A program made the translations under genes and the position numbers. A DNA stretch of 64,000 nt from Trujillonella humicola. Its GTDB lineage: Bacteria; Actinomycetota; Actinomycetes; Mycobacteriales; Geodermatophilaceae. Location of the stretch: positions 48,237 to 112,236 of the forward strand of contig NZ_JBJNRJ010000011.1 of NCBI RefSeq assembly GCF_046233715.1. The letters run 5' to 3'. Positions 42,269 to 50,919 of this stretch are shown in pieces. The notes under the pieces were generated by a model. That model did not search any database and was not told the DNA's origin. It saw only the letters and a program-made list of their open reading frames with translations. Numbering within the stretch: the stretch's first letter is position 1; every line of letters begins with the position of its first letter.

Positions 42269-43603
42269 ATGACATGGGACTTCTCGACCGATCCCGAGTT
42301 CCAGGCCAAGCTCGACTGGGTGCGCACCTTCGTGCGCGACAAGGTGGAGCCGCTGGACGTGCTGTTCCCGGGGTGCGAGTTCCTGCCCCTGGACGAGGAA
42401 CGCCGTGCCGTGGTCGACCCGCTCAAGCAGGAGGTCCGCGACCAGGGCCTGTGGGCCGCCCACCTCGGCCCGGAGCTGGGCGGCCAGGGCTTCGGCGCGG
42501 TCAAACTCACGCTGCTCAACGAGATCCTCGGCCGCACCGACTGGGGCTCCATCGTCTTCGGCACGCAGGCGCCCGACACCGGCAACGCCGAGATCCTGGC
42601 CCGCTTCGGCACCCAGGCGCAGAAGGACCGCTTCCTGGCTCCGCTGCTGGCCGGCGAGATCTTCTCCTGCTTCTCGATGACCGAGCCGCAGGGCGGTGCC
42701 GATCCGCGGGTGTTCACCACGCGCGCGGTGCGCGACGGGGACGAGTGGGTGCTCACGGGGCGCAAGTACTGGTCCTCGAACGCCGCCGTCGCCTCCTTCC
42801 TCATCGTCGTGGCGATCACCGACCCCGACGTCCCGGTCCACCGGGGCGCCTCGACCTTCCTCGTGCCGCGCGACACCCCGGGCGTGGTGATCGAGGACAG
42901 CCACCACGTGTTCGGCGCGCACCGGCACGAGCCGGGTCACTCGCTGGTCCGCTACCAGGACGTGCGGGTGCCGGCGGACGCGATGCTGGGGGAGGAGGGG
43001 CACGGCTTCGAGGTCGCCCAGTCCCGGCTGGCCGGGGGCCGCCTGCACCACGCGATGCGCGCGATCGGGGTGGGCCAGAAGGCGATCGACATGATGGCCG
43101 AGCGGGCCAAGAGCCGCTTCACGCAGGGCAGCACCCTGGCCGAGAAGCAGTTCGTGCAGGGCTTCGTCGCGGAGTCCTACACCGAGCTGATGCCCTTCCG
43201 CCTGGCCGTGCTGCACGCCGCCTGGTTGCTGGACACTCAGGGGGAGGAAGCCGCACGGCGCGACATCGCCGCGCTCAAGGTCCTCACCCCGAAGGTGATG
43301 CAGTCCATCGTGCTCCGTGCGGTGCAGGTGCACGGCGGACTGGGCATTACCGAGCAGCTCCCGCTCATGGACATGTTCATGCACGGGCTGGCGCTCGGCC
43401 TGGCCGACGGCCCTACCGAGGCGCACAAGGTCAACCTGGCCCGGCAGCTCTTCCGGGACTACGAGGCCGACGACCCGGAGTGGCCGACGGAGTTCCTCGG
43501 CCGGCGACGCGAGGCCGCCCGCGCCCGGTACGGCGACATGGTGGGTTCCGTGCCGTCGGTGCCCGACCGGGTGCCGCCCTTCGTCCCCCTGCCCCAGCCC
43601 TGA
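42269..43603 (+). CDS. Acyl-CoA dehydrogenase, ACAD10/11-like
   Basis: A 444-residue ACAD with SMTEPQGGADPRVFTTRA at residues 136-153 and a C-terminal DGPTEAHKVNLARQLFRDYEAD, a form typical of the ACAD10/11-type group. The ATG follows AGAGAGGAG. Human ACAD10/11 fuse such a dehydrogenase to a kinase domain and degrade 4-hydroxy acids via a 4-phosphoacyl-CoA (established). Here the kinase is the next, separate gene. Confidence 0.88.
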   Translation: MTWDFSTDPEFQAKLDWVRTFVRDKVEPLDVLFPGCEFLPLDEERRAVVDPLKQEVRDQGLWAAHLGPELGGQGFGAVKLTLLNEILGRTDWGSIVFGTQAPDTGNAEILARFGTQAQKDRFLAPLLAGEIFSCFSMTEPQGGADPRVFTTRAVRDGDEWVLTGRKYWSSNAAVASFLIVVAITDPDVPVHRGASTFLVPRDTPGVVIEDSHHVFGAHRHEPGHSLVRYQDVRVPADAMLGEEGHGFEVAQSRLAGGRLHHAMRAIGVGQKAIDMMAERAKSRFTQGSTLAEKQFVQGFVAESYTELMPFRLAVLHAAWLLDTQGEEAARRDIAALKVLTPKVMQSIVLRAVQVHGGLGITEQLPLMDMFMHGLALGLADGPTEAHKVNLARQLFRDYEADDPEWPTEFLGRRREAARARYGDMVGSVPSVPDRVPPFVPLPQP

Positions 43604-43623
43604 TCGACGACGAGGAGACGACC

Positions 43624-44688
43624 GTGACCGGACCGGACGACCAGGTCGACACCCGCGCACTCGCTGCCTGGCTCGACGACAACGTGCCCGCCCTGGCCGG
43701 CGGGGAACTCGCGACGACGGTGGTGACGGGCGGCTCGACCAACCTCATCCTCCGCCTCGACCGGGAGGGCCGGCGGGCGATCCTGCGCTCGCCGGGGACC
43801 GCGGGCGGCCCGCAGGGAGCCAAGACCCTGGACCGTGAGGCCATGGTGCTGCGCGCCCTGACCGGGACCGACGTGCCGTCCCCGGCCTTCTTCGGGCACT
43901 GCCCGGACCCGGCCGTGATCGGCGTCCCGTTCTTCGTCATGGAGGACGTCGACGGTTGGGCGGCGACGGTCACCCCGGAGAACACGACGACGTACCCGCC
44001 GTACTGGGCGCAGGGGCCCGACCACCACTACCTCGGCTACGCCATGGTCGACGGGCTGATCGCGATGGCGAACCTCGACTGGCGCGCCGCCGGGCTCGAG
44101 GGCTTCGGCAAGGCCGACAACTTCCTGGCCCGGCAGCCCGACCGCTGGCTGGGCGCGATCGAGAGCTATCCGAAGCTCTATCCGGAGTACCAGGTGCGTG
44201 ACCTGCCCGGGCTGTCGTACGTCGCCGACTGGCTGCGCGCCAACATCCCGGCGGGCAGCACCCCCGGCCTCATGCACGCGGACTACGCGCTCAACAACGT
44301 GCTCTTCGCGCACCGGCCACCCGCGCGGCTGGTCGCGATCATCGACTGGGAGACCGCGACGATCGGCGATCCGCTGCTCGACCTCGCCGCCTTCACGCAG
44401 AACCTCCGCACCGGCGACGGCGACGACGGGGGCACCCGCTACTTCGACCCGGCGAACTTCCCGCTCCGTGCCGACGCCGTCGACTACTACGGCGAGCGCA
44501 CCGGGCGGGACGTCTCCGGCATCGACTACTACTACGTGCTGTCCCGCTTCCGGTCGGCCTGCATGCTCGAGTACAAGGTGGCCGAGGCGATCCAGGGTCT
44601 GTCGTCGAAGGCCAAGGGGGACCGGTTCGACGGCCTCGTCCGGGGCCTGCTCCGCGACGCCGAGGCGCTCGCCCGCTCGCTGGGCTGA
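43624..44688 (+). CDS. Phosphotransferase (APH/ACAD10 kinase-like)
   Basis: A 354-residue protein of the aminoglycoside-phosphotransferase/choline-kinase fold. It has GGSTNLILRLDREGRRAILR (nucleotide loop and lysine-strand equivalent), the catalytic HADYALNN loop (His218, Asp220, Asn225) and IIDWETATIGDPLLDLA (Asp241). Adjacency to an ACAD10/11-like dehydrogenase suggests it phosphorylates a hydroxyacyl-CoA so that phosphate can be eliminated. The GTG follows ACGAGGAG. Confidence 0.86.
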   Translation: MTGPDDQVDTRALAAWLDDNVPALAGGELATTVVTGGSTNLILRLDREGRRAILRSPGTAGGPQGAKTLDREAMVLRALTGTDVPSPAFFGHCPDPAVIGVPFFVMEDVDGWAATVTPENTTTYPPYWAQGPDHHYLGYAMVDGLIAMANLDWRAAGLEGFGKADNFLARQPDRWLGAIESYPKLYPEYQVRDLPGLSYVADWLRANIPAGSTPGLMHADYALNNVLFAHRPPARLVAIIDWETATIGDPLLDLAAFTQNLRTGDGDDGGTRYFDPANFPLRADAVDYYGERTGRDVSGIDYYYVLSRFRSACMLEYKVAEAIQGLSSKAKGDRFDGLVRGLLRDAEALARSLG

Positions 44689-44707
44689 TCCCACCGGGTC
44701 GGACCGG

Positions 44708-44788
44708 CACGGCGGCGCCGCCGGCTCAGCGCAGCACGGCGGCTCCGCCGGCTCAGCGCAGCACGGCGGCTCCGCCGGCTCAGCGCAG
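44708..44788 (-). repeat. 27-bp tandem repeat derived from an SDR gene end
   Basis: Three back-to-back copies of a 27-bp unit (copies 2 and 3 identical; copy 1 differs by one base), followed by a diverged fourth copy that is the true 3' end of the minus-strand SDR gene. On that strand each unit encodes A-G-G-A-A-V-L-R-stop, mirroring the SDR's own GGAVMLR-stop. The result is a series of in-frame TGA codons 27 bases apart. Confidence 0.9.
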
Positions 44789-45568
44789 CATGACGGCGCC
44801 GCCGTCGATGGCGAACACCTGGCCCGTCATGAACCGCGCTCCCGGACCGGCCAGGAAGGCCATCACGGGCACGAAGTCGCGCTCGGCGTCGCCCAGCTCG
44901 CCACCGAGCGGGATCTGCTGGGCCAGCAGCGCGTCGTGCGCGACGAGCTGGTCCGGCGTCATCGACGCCCGGGTCCGCTCGTACATGGGCGTCTTGATGG
45001 CGGGGGCGACGGCGTTGACGGTCACCCCGTCCCGCCCCCACTCGACCGCCGCCGACCGCACCCACGCCACCACGGCGCCCTTGCTCGCGGCGTAGGCGGC
45101 CTTTCCGGGGTAGCCCTGGATCCCCGCCGCAGAGGCGAAGTCGATGATCTGGCCGCCACCGGCACGCATGTGCCGGTACGCGGCCTGGTTGGTCAGCAGC
45201 GTCCCGGTCGCGTTCACGGCGAGCACCGACGCCCAGTGGTCCGGCGCGATGTCGGCCGCGGCCGCTCCCGGGGCAATCCCGGCCGCGTGCACCAGGACGT
45301 CGAGGCCGCCGAGGTGCCCGGCTGCCGCGTCGAAGGCCGCGTGCACCGCCGCGGGATCGGTGACGTCGCAGGCCAGGAACCGGGCGCCGGCCTCGGTGGC
45401 GACGGCCTGCCCGGCATCGGCGGTGAGGTCCATGGAGACGACCGTGGCACCCAGTGCGGGGTAGGCGCGGACCAGGGCCGCCCCCATGCCGCTGGCGCCG
45501 CCGGTCACCACGATCCGGCGGCCGTCGAGCCGCGGCGCTCCGCTGGGCGGAGGCGGTGCGGTGGTCAT
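44780..45568 (-). CDS. SDR-family oxidoreductase
   Basis: A 262-residue SDR with TGGASGMG at residues 22-29, VHAAG in place of NNAG, and the catalytic YAASK. Its ATG overlaps the fused ACAD's stop (ATGA). The coding end AIDGGAVMLR has been tandemly copied downstream; reading past the stop would add nine residues per unit. It would oxidise a hydroxyacyl-CoA or cyclic alcohol. Confidence 0.86.
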   Translation of the reverse strand: MTTAPPPPSGAPRLDGRRIVVTGGASGMGAALVRAYPALGATVVSMDLTADAGQAVATEAGARFLACDVTDPAAVHAAFDAAAGHLGGLDVLVHAAGIAPGAAAADIAPDHWASVLAVNATGTLLTNQAAYRHMRAGGGQIIDFASAAGIQGYPGKAAYAASKGAVVAWVRSAAVEWGRDGVTVNAVAPAIKTPMYERTRASMTPDQLVAHDALLAQQIPLGGELGDAERDFVPVMAFLAGPGARFMTGQVFAIDGGAVMLR

Positions 45569-47832
45569 CGCGGCATGCCGAGGACGCGCTCGGCGAGGAT
45601 GTTCTTCATGATCTCGGTGGTACCGCCCGCGATGGTGTTCGCCCGCGAGTGCAGGTAGCCGTGCTGCGCCCGCACGCCGGTGGGACCGGCGACGCCCTCG
45701 AGGCCGAGCGCGGTCAGCCGTAGCTCGGACTGCCGCTGCGTGCCGATTCCGAACAGGTACTTGATCACCGAGTGCTCGGCGCCGGGGGAGCCGCCATCCG
45801 CGATCAGGCCCAGCGCGCGCTCGCCCAGCAGGCCGGTGAGGCGTGCCTCCACGAGGCGGTCGGTGAGGGCGATCCGGGTCTCGGCGTCGAGCTCGCGGCC
45901 GGCCAGCTCCGCCACGAGGTCCTCGACGTCCTGCTCCATGCCGGCGGCCATCTCGATGACGCCCACCCGTTCGAACGACAGGGTCGTCATGGTGACCGAC
46001 CAGCCGCCGTGCAGCGGGCCGAGGAGCGCCGAGTACGGCACCCGGACGTCGTCGTAGAACACCTCGGCGAAGTTGCTCCCCCCGTGGATCTGCTGGATGG
46101 ACCGGCGAGTGATGCCCGGGGTGTCCAGCGGGACGATCAGGGCCGAGATCCCCCGGTGCGGCGCGGCGTCGGGGTCGGTGCGGACGAGCAGCAGGCAGTG
46201 GCTGGCCTCCATGCCCTCGGAGGTCCAGATCTTCTGGCCGTTGATGACGAACTGGCGGTCGTCGCCCTCGCCCTCGATGACCGCACGGGTGCGCAGGGAG
46301 GCCAGGTCGCTGCCCGAGCCGGGCTCGGAGAAGCCCTGGCACCACACCTCCGTGCCCGCCTGGATGGCGGGCAGGTGGGCCTTCTGCTCGTCGGTGCCCC
46401 AGTGCATCAGCGTGGGGGCGACGTTGTGCAGGCCCAGGACGCCGCCCAGCGGCAGCGGTGCGCGGTGGATGGCGAGCACGCGGTCGCACTCGACCTGCTC
46501 CACGATCCCCAGGCCCCGGCCGCCATACTCGACCGGCCACTCCGGCGCCACCCAGCCGACCGTGTGCAGCAGCCGCTGCCACGCCATCCGCGCCTCGAAC
46601 GAGTCGTCGTCGCCCCACGTCTCGCGATGCCGGGGCAGCAGCTCGCGCACGTGCGCGGCCAGCTCCGCGGCCGGGCCGGACGTCGGTGCCTGCAGCACCG
46701 GGCGGGAGCCGGCGGGGCGGTTGCTCGGGTCGAGCCGGGCACGGGCGCGGGCGCGGCCGCCGAACAGCGGCAGCGCGGCCGTGGCCCGGCGCAGGTACAG
46801 GTGGACCTCGTGCTCCCACGTGTAGCCGATGCCACCGAGGATCTGCAGGTACTCGTCGGCGCCGGTGTGGGCGGCCTTCCCCGTCTGGAGCAGGGCCAGC
46901 GCCGCGGCGTCGTCGAGCTGGTCGGGGTCCGCGTCCTCGTCGAGGAGCTGGGCCAGGCGGCGGCTGGCCGCCCGCGCCTGCTCGACCTCCGTGAGCATCG
47001 AGGCGCACCGGTGCTTGATGGCCTGGAACGAGCCGATCGGCCGGCCGAACTGCGTCCGGTCCAGCGAGTAGGCCACGGCCCCGGTGAGGCACCGGCCGGC
47101 GACGCCCGTCAGCTCGGCGGCCTGCGCGGTGGCGGCCGTGACGAGGCTGTGCCGGACCGCGGCCGCCGCCTCGTCCCCGCGGGCGAGGACCGTGGCGCGC
47201 GCGCCCTCCAGGCGCAGCGATCCGAGCGGGCGGGTCGCGTCCAGGTTCGCGATGCGGTCGAGCGTCACGCCCGCGGCGCCGGTCTCGACGAGCGCGAGCA
47301 GCGCCCCGGCACCGTCGCCGACGGGCACCAGCAGCGCATCGGCCTCGGGCGAGAGGACCACCGAGACCTCACCGGTGAGCGTCACCTCGTCGCCGGCGTC
47401 GGTGGCAGTGACCTGGCCGGGGGCTCCCCACGGTGCCGCGCCGGACACCCACGTCACCGTCGCGACGGTGCCGCCCTCGGCGACCGCGGCCCGCAGCTGC
47501 GCCGCGGCGTCGCCGGAGAGCCGGGACAGCGCGCCCAGCGCGCCGGCGACCGCGACCGTCGGGACCGGGGCGAGCGCGCCGCCGGCGGCCTCGAGCGCCA
47601 CGGCGAGGTCGACCCAGCGGCCGCCCGAGCCGCCCTGGTCCTCGGGGAGGGGGAGGCCGGCGACGCCGAGATCGGCGAGTGCCGACCACAGCGGCCGCTC
47701 GGACACCGCACCGGGTTCGGCGATGCCCTTGTGCACTCCGTCCGCGGGCCACTGCCGCTGGAGGAGCCGGGTGACCGCGTCGACCAGACCCCGCTGGTCC
47801 TCGGTGTCCGCGACGCCGACCTGAACGATCAC
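45565..47832 (-). CDS. Double acyl-CoA dehydrogenase (beta-alpha fusion)
   Basis: A 755-residue protein with two complete ACAD-type halves. Residues 1 to about 365 are beta-like (RTQFGRPIGSFQAIKHRCASM, GGIGYTWEHEVHLYLRRA). After an Arg/Ala/Pro-rich linker, residues ~385-755 are alpha-like (FSEPGSGSDLASL, KIWTSEGMEAS, IAGGTTEIMKNILAERVLGMPR). Elsewhere in this window these halves are separate adjacent genes, so this is a natural fusion of a heteromeric ACAD. The GTG start has GAGGCGAGG upstream. The upstream gap contains CAAC-ATA-GTTG. Confidence 0.9.
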   Translation of the reverse strand: MIVQVGVADTEDQRGLVDAVTRLLQRQWPADGVHKGIAEPGAVSERPLWSALADLGVAGLPLPEDQGGSGGRWVDLAVALEAAGGALAPVPTVAVAGALGALSRLSGDAAAQLRAAVAEGGTVATVTWVSGAAPWGAPGQVTATDAGDEVTLTGEVSVVLSPEADALLVPVGDGAGALLALVETGAAGVTLDRIANLDATRPLGSLRLEGARATVLARGDEAAAAVRHSLVTAATAQAAELTGVAGRCLTGAVAYSLDRTQFGRPIGSFQAIKHRCASMLTEVEQARAASRRLAQLLDEDADPDQLDDAAALALLQTGKAAHTGADEYLQILGGIGYTWEHEVHLYLRRATAALPLFGGRARARARLDPSNRPAGSRPVLQAPTSGPAAELAAHVRELLPRHRETWGDDDSFEARMAWQRLLHTVGWVAPEWPVEYGGRGLGIVEQVECDRVLAIHRAPLPLGGVLGLHNVAPTLMHWGTDEQKAHLPAIQAGTEVWCQGFSEPGSGSDLASLRTRAVIEGEGDDRQFVINGQKIWTSEGMEASHCLLLVRTDPDAAPHRGISALIVPLDTPGITRRSIQQIHGGSNFAEVFYDDVRVPYSALLGPLHGGWSVTMTTLSFERVGVIEMAAGMEQDVEDLVAELAGRELDAETRIALTDRLVEARLTGLLGERALGLIADGGSPGAEHSVIKYLFGIGTQRQSELRLTALGLEGVAGPTGVRAQHGYLHSRANTIAGGTTEIMKNILAERVLGMPR

Positions 47833-48010
47833 GTTGTCCTCGCCTCCGCTCGCCGGCCCGGACCACGCGGGTCCCGGGACCGCCTCTTCGTGCTCGCCAG
47901 GCTAACATCCAACATAGTTGACTGATTGACCGTCGTCACATCCCCCGCGATGTCCCCGGCGGCCCATCGACCACCCGCTCTCCGGAGCGACGGCGAAGAG
48001 GAGACCCCCC

Positions 48011-48775
48011 GTGTCCGATGAGGTCCTGGTCGAGCGCCGCAACGGCGTCCAGCTGATCACCATCAACCGTCCGGACGCACGGAACGCGCTGAACGCCGCC
48101 GTCGCCCGCGCCGTCACCGAGGCCGTCGACGAGCTCGACTCCTCCGACGACCTCCGCGTCGGCGTGCTGACCGGTGCCGGCGGCACCTTCTCCTCGGGCA
48201 TGGACCTCAAGGCCTTCCTGCGGGGCGAGGACCCGGTGATCCCCGGGCGCGGGATGTGCGGCATCACCGAGACCCCGCCGCGCAAGCCGCTGATCGCCGC
48301 CGTCGAAGGCTGGGCGCTGGCGGGGGGCTTCGAGCTCATGCTCGCCTGCGACCTCGTCGTGGCGGCCCGCACCGCCCGCTTCGGCGTCCCGGAGGTCAAG
48401 CGGGCCCTGATCGCCGGCGGCGGCGGCGTGCTCGTGCTGCCGCGGCGCATCCCCTACGCGATCGCCATGGAGCTGGCGCTGACCGGCGACCCGATCGACG
48501 CCGAGCGGGCCGCCCAGCTCGGGCTGGTCAACCGGCTGGTCGAGGAGGGCGGGGCGGTTGCCGGGGCCCTGGAGCTGGCGGCGACCATCGCCGCCAACGG
48601 CCCGCTGGCCGTGGCCGCGAGCAAGCAGGTCGTCCGGCACAGCAGCGACTGGGCGGTCGACGAGGGCTGGCGGGCCCAGGAGGCCTTCACCATGCCGATC
48701 TTCGACAGCGAGGACGCCAAGGAGGGTGCCACCGCCTTCGCCGAGCGGCGGGACCCCGTCTGGCGCGGGCGGTAG
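48011..48775 (+). CDS. Enoyl-CoA hydratase (both catalytic glutamates present)
   Basis: A 254-residue crotonase and the only one of the five with both classical glutamates in place: LAGGFELMLACD and GVPEVKRALIAGGGG. It is therefore the best candidate for a true (S)-specific enoyl-CoA hydratase in the window. The GTG follows GAGGAGACC. It is divergent from the double ACAD and ends at a strong stem-loop. Confidence 0.9.
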   Translation: MSDEVLVERRNGVQLITINRPDARNALNAAVARAVTEAVDELDSSDDLRVGVLTGAGGTFSSGMDLKAFLRGEDPVIPGRGMCGITETPPRKPLIAAVEGWALAGGFELMLACDLVVAARTARFGVPEVKRALIAGGGGVLVLPRRIPYAIAMELALTGDPIDAERAAQLGLVNRLVEEGGAVAGALELAATIAANGPLAVAASKQVVRHSSDWAVDEGWRAQEAFTMPIFDSEDAKEGATAFAERRDPVWRGR

Positions 48776-48782
48776 CCGCAAC

Positions 48783-48809
48783 GCCGATCCGGCCCCCGGC
48801 CGGATCGGC
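48783..48809. terminator. Stem-loop between convergent genes
   Basis: A perfect 12-bp stem GCCGATCCGGCC / GGCCGGATCGGC with a CCC loop, between the hydratase (plus) and the aldolase-type gene (minus). Confidence 0.8.
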
Positions 48810-48839
48810 TACGTCCTGACTTGTGCGGGTGTCGCCGGG

Positions 48840-49967
48840 TCAGGACGCGGTCATCACCATCGCCCCCGCGAAGGGGCCGACCGCGTTGGCCCAGAGGGCG
48901 ACCTCGGCGCCGGGCACCTGGCGGTCGGGGCCGTGCGTCCCGCGCAGCTGCCGGACCGCCTCGATGCAGAAGTTCGCCCCGTGCCGGCGCCCGACGTTGG
49001 TGGCGCCCCCGTCGGTGTTGGTCGGCAGGGCGCCGTCCAGCCTGGTGCCCCCGCTGGTCACGAACCCCCCGACCTGACCGGGTTCGCAGATGCCGAGGGC
49101 CTCGAGCCACTGGAACGTGATGAGGCTGAACCCGTCGTAGAGCTGGGCGCAGTCCAGGTCGGCCACGGTGAGGTCCGTGCCTCGCCACAGCTCGTCGAGG
49201 CAGTGGGCCGGTGCGGTGCGGACCATGTCTGGCAGGAGCTCGAAGTTCATGTCGGAGATCGCGGACAGCGCGGTGGCCTCGACGAGTACCGGCTTCTGCT
49301 GCAGGTCGCGGGCCCGCTCCACGGTCGTGAAGATCACCGCCGCCCCCGAGTCGCACGGGTAGTCGCAGTCCAGCAGGCGCACGGGCCGGCTGATGTAGGG
49401 CGCGGCGAGGTAGTCCTCGACCGTCATCGGGGTGCGCTGCAGCGCCTCGGGGTTTCGGGTCGCGTAGTCCCGCTGGGTGACCGCGAACCGGGCGAAGTCG
49501 TCCTCGGTGGCATCGCTCTCGTGCAGGTAGCGGTTCATCAGCAGACCGGCCCACTGCACCGGGGCGAAGTCGCCGAAGGGGTGCGCGAACTGGGCGTCGG
49601 CGAGCATCCCCTCGCCACCGGCTGCCGGGTCGGTCGCCGCCGGCCGCTGCCGGATCACGCGCAGAGCCATGACCACGTCGGCCTGGCCCGACGCCACGGC
49701 GTGCGCGGCGTGGACGGCGGGGCTGATGAACGCCGGGCTGATCCCGACGTCGAGGTGCCAGCGAAGGGGGCCCGTCCCGACCATGTGCGCGATGTCGATC
49801 GGGTTGCCGCCCCAGGTGGTGAGTCCGTCGAGCTGGTCGGCGGGCAGTCCGGCGTCCTCGAGGGCGCGCACCGCGGCCTGGGCGGCGTGCCAGCGCTCGC
49901 TGCGGCCGCTCCGGCGCGCTGCATCGCTGAACCCCACGCCGACGGCGGCGACCCGGCGGCCGTTCAC
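48840..49967 (-). CDS. Ltp2-type thiolase-fold aldolase, second copy
   Basis: A 375-residue thiolase-superfamily protein without a thiolase nucleophile cysteine. It has AQLYDGFSLITFQWLEALGICEPGQVGGF and ATNVGRRHGANFCIEAVRQLRG, as in Ltp2-like aldolases and like the protein at 12844-14034. Its GTG overlaps the DUF35 stop (GTGA), so it forms a second aldolase/DUF35 pair, here in the reverse-strand context. It probably cleaves a tertiary 3-hydroxyacyl-CoA (inference from Ltp2). Confidence 0.83.
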   Translation of the reverse strand: MNGRRVAAVGVGFSDAARRSGRSERWHAAQAAVRALEDAGLPADQLDGLTTWGGNPIDIAHMVGTGPLRWHLDVGISPAFISPAVHAAHAVASGQADVVMALRVIRQRPAATDPAAGGEGMLADAQFAHPFGDFAPVQWAGLLMNRYLHESDATEDDFARFAVTQRDYATRNPEALQRTPMTVEDYLAAPYISRPVRLLDCDYPCDSGAAVIFTTVERARDLQQKPVLVEATALSAISDMNFELLPDMVRTAPAHCLDELWRGTDLTVADLDCAQLYDGFSLITFQWLEALGICEPGQVGGFVTSGGTRLDGALPTNTDGGATNVGRRHGANFCIEAVRQLRGTHGPDRQVPGAEVALWANAVGPFAGAMVMTAS

Positions 49968-50392
49968 CGGACCACCTCGAACACCGGCACGGTCAGGTCG
50001 GGGAAGCGTTCCTCGAAGGTCACCTGCACCGGCGCACCGAACGCCAGCTCGGCGGCCGGGGTGCCGACCACGTTGGACAGGAACTGCAGGCCCGGCTGCT
50101 CGGCCAGCTCGACCGTCGCCACCACGTAGGGCGTGCGGCCCTGGAAGAACGGGTGGAACGCCTTGACGGTCTCGGTGAAGCTGTACAGGGTGCCGCGGCC
50201 GGAGACCTCCTCGAAGGCGAGGTCGAACGACTGGCAGCTCCGGCACACCGGCCGCGGGAAGTGCACGTACAGGCCGCAGGCCTGGCAGCGCTGGATGACC
50301 AGCCGGTGCTCACGGGCCGCCGCCCAGAAGGGCGCCGTCGTCTCGTCGATCTCCAGCGGGGTGGGGGCGGCGGTGCGGACCGGCTCGGTCAT
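49964..50392 (-). CDS. DUF35 zinc-ribbon OB-fold protein, second copy
   Basis: A 142-residue DUF35 protein with zinc ligands Cys36, Cys39, Cys50 and Cys53, and an OB-fold from SGRGTLYSFT. The ATG follows CTGGAGAGCC. It is the presumed activating partner of the overlapping aldolase gene and parallels the pair at 12395-14034. Confidence 0.88.
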   Translation of the reverse strand: MTEPVRTAAPTPLEIDETTAPFWAAAREHRLVIQRCQACGLYVHFPRPVCRSCQSFDLAFEEVSGRGTLYSFTETVKAFHPFFQGRTPYVVATVELAEQPGLQFLSNVVGTPAAELAFGAPVQVTFEERFPDLTVPVFEVVR

Positions 50393-50501
50393 GGCTCTCC
50401 AGGGCATCGGCGGAGCGGGGCTGACGGGCGGTGCGCACGCTCCCACGGCGGTGGAACAGGCGACCGAGCTGCCGCGACCTCGCCGGCCCGGCTGACGGCG
50501 A

Positions 50502-50537
50502 CGACCCCCCGGGTTCGGCGGGGAACCCGGGGGGTCG
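50502..50537 (-). terminator. Stem-loop terminator after the small His-rich gene
   Basis: A perfect 15-bp stem CGACCCCCCGGGTTC / GAACCCGGGGGGTCG with a 6-base loop. It is 52 bases downstream of the small minus-strand gene and upstream of the DUF35 gene, so it separates the two units. Confidence 0.8.
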
Positions 50538-50589
50538 ACGGCTGACCGCCACCGACCGCTCGTGAGGGCGGCCGTGGGCGCCGCGGGGA

Positions 50590-50781
50590 TCAGGTGGCGG
50601 GGCCGGCCATGCGTCCGGGAGCGGTGGCGATGCTCAGCTCGTCGGCCTCCGCCTCGGCCTGGGCCTGCACCGCCTTCGCCACCGGGGAGCCCGGTGCCGG
50701 CTTGTGGTGCTCGTGGTGGATCTCCTCCGCGTGCATGCTCGCGTCGTCGGTGATCTGCTGGCTGTTGTCGAGGCCCGACAT
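50590..50781 (-). CDS. Small 63-aa His-rich protein under operator control
   Basis: A 63-residue protein of unknown function: an N-terminal SGLDNSQQITDD, a His-rich centre HAEEIHHEHHKP, then an Ala/Glu helix. There is no signal peptide or membrane segment. I chose the ATG eight bases after GGAGG; in-frame starts at 50787 and 50796 are possible. It has its own terminator and a TTGACG-type operator 77 bases upstream, so it is probably a real single-gene unit of the regulon. The histidines could bind metal. Confidence 0.6.
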   Translation of the reverse strand: MSGLDNSQQITDDASMHAEEIHHEHHKPAPGSPVAKAVQAQAEAEADELSIATAPGRMAGPAT

Positions 50782-50857
50782 GGCCATCGCCTCCACTGTC
50801 TCGGGGGTCGGCGCAGGCGGTCTGCTCCGCGTCCACCCCCTACCCGCGACGGGACCG

Positions 50858-50873
50858 CTGACACTCTCGTCAA
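50858..50873. promoter_or_regulatory. TTGACG-N4-CGTCAA operator, site 6
   Basis: The sequence CTGACA-CTCT-CGTCAA matches 10 of 12 arm positions. It lies between the CoA transferase end (50920) and the small His-rich gene, pointing to control of the latter. Confidence 0.58.
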
Positions 50874-50919
50874 CGATCGGGCCCGCTGCGGCGTGGCTGC
50901 GGTGCAGCGGGCCCGGCCC

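Noticed and set aside
44708..44788. Possible CRISPR-like repeat array
   Set aside because: Units are back-to-back with no spacers and derive from the adjacent gene's 3' end.
47911..47921. CAAC-ATA-GTTG as a regulator site for the double ACAD
   Set aside because: Arms of only four bases are too short to separate from chance.
47926..47938. TTGAC...CGTCA inverted half-sites upstream of the double ACAD
   Set aside because: The half-sites are two bases closer than in the TTGACG-N4-CGTCAA sites, so it does not fit the same operator.
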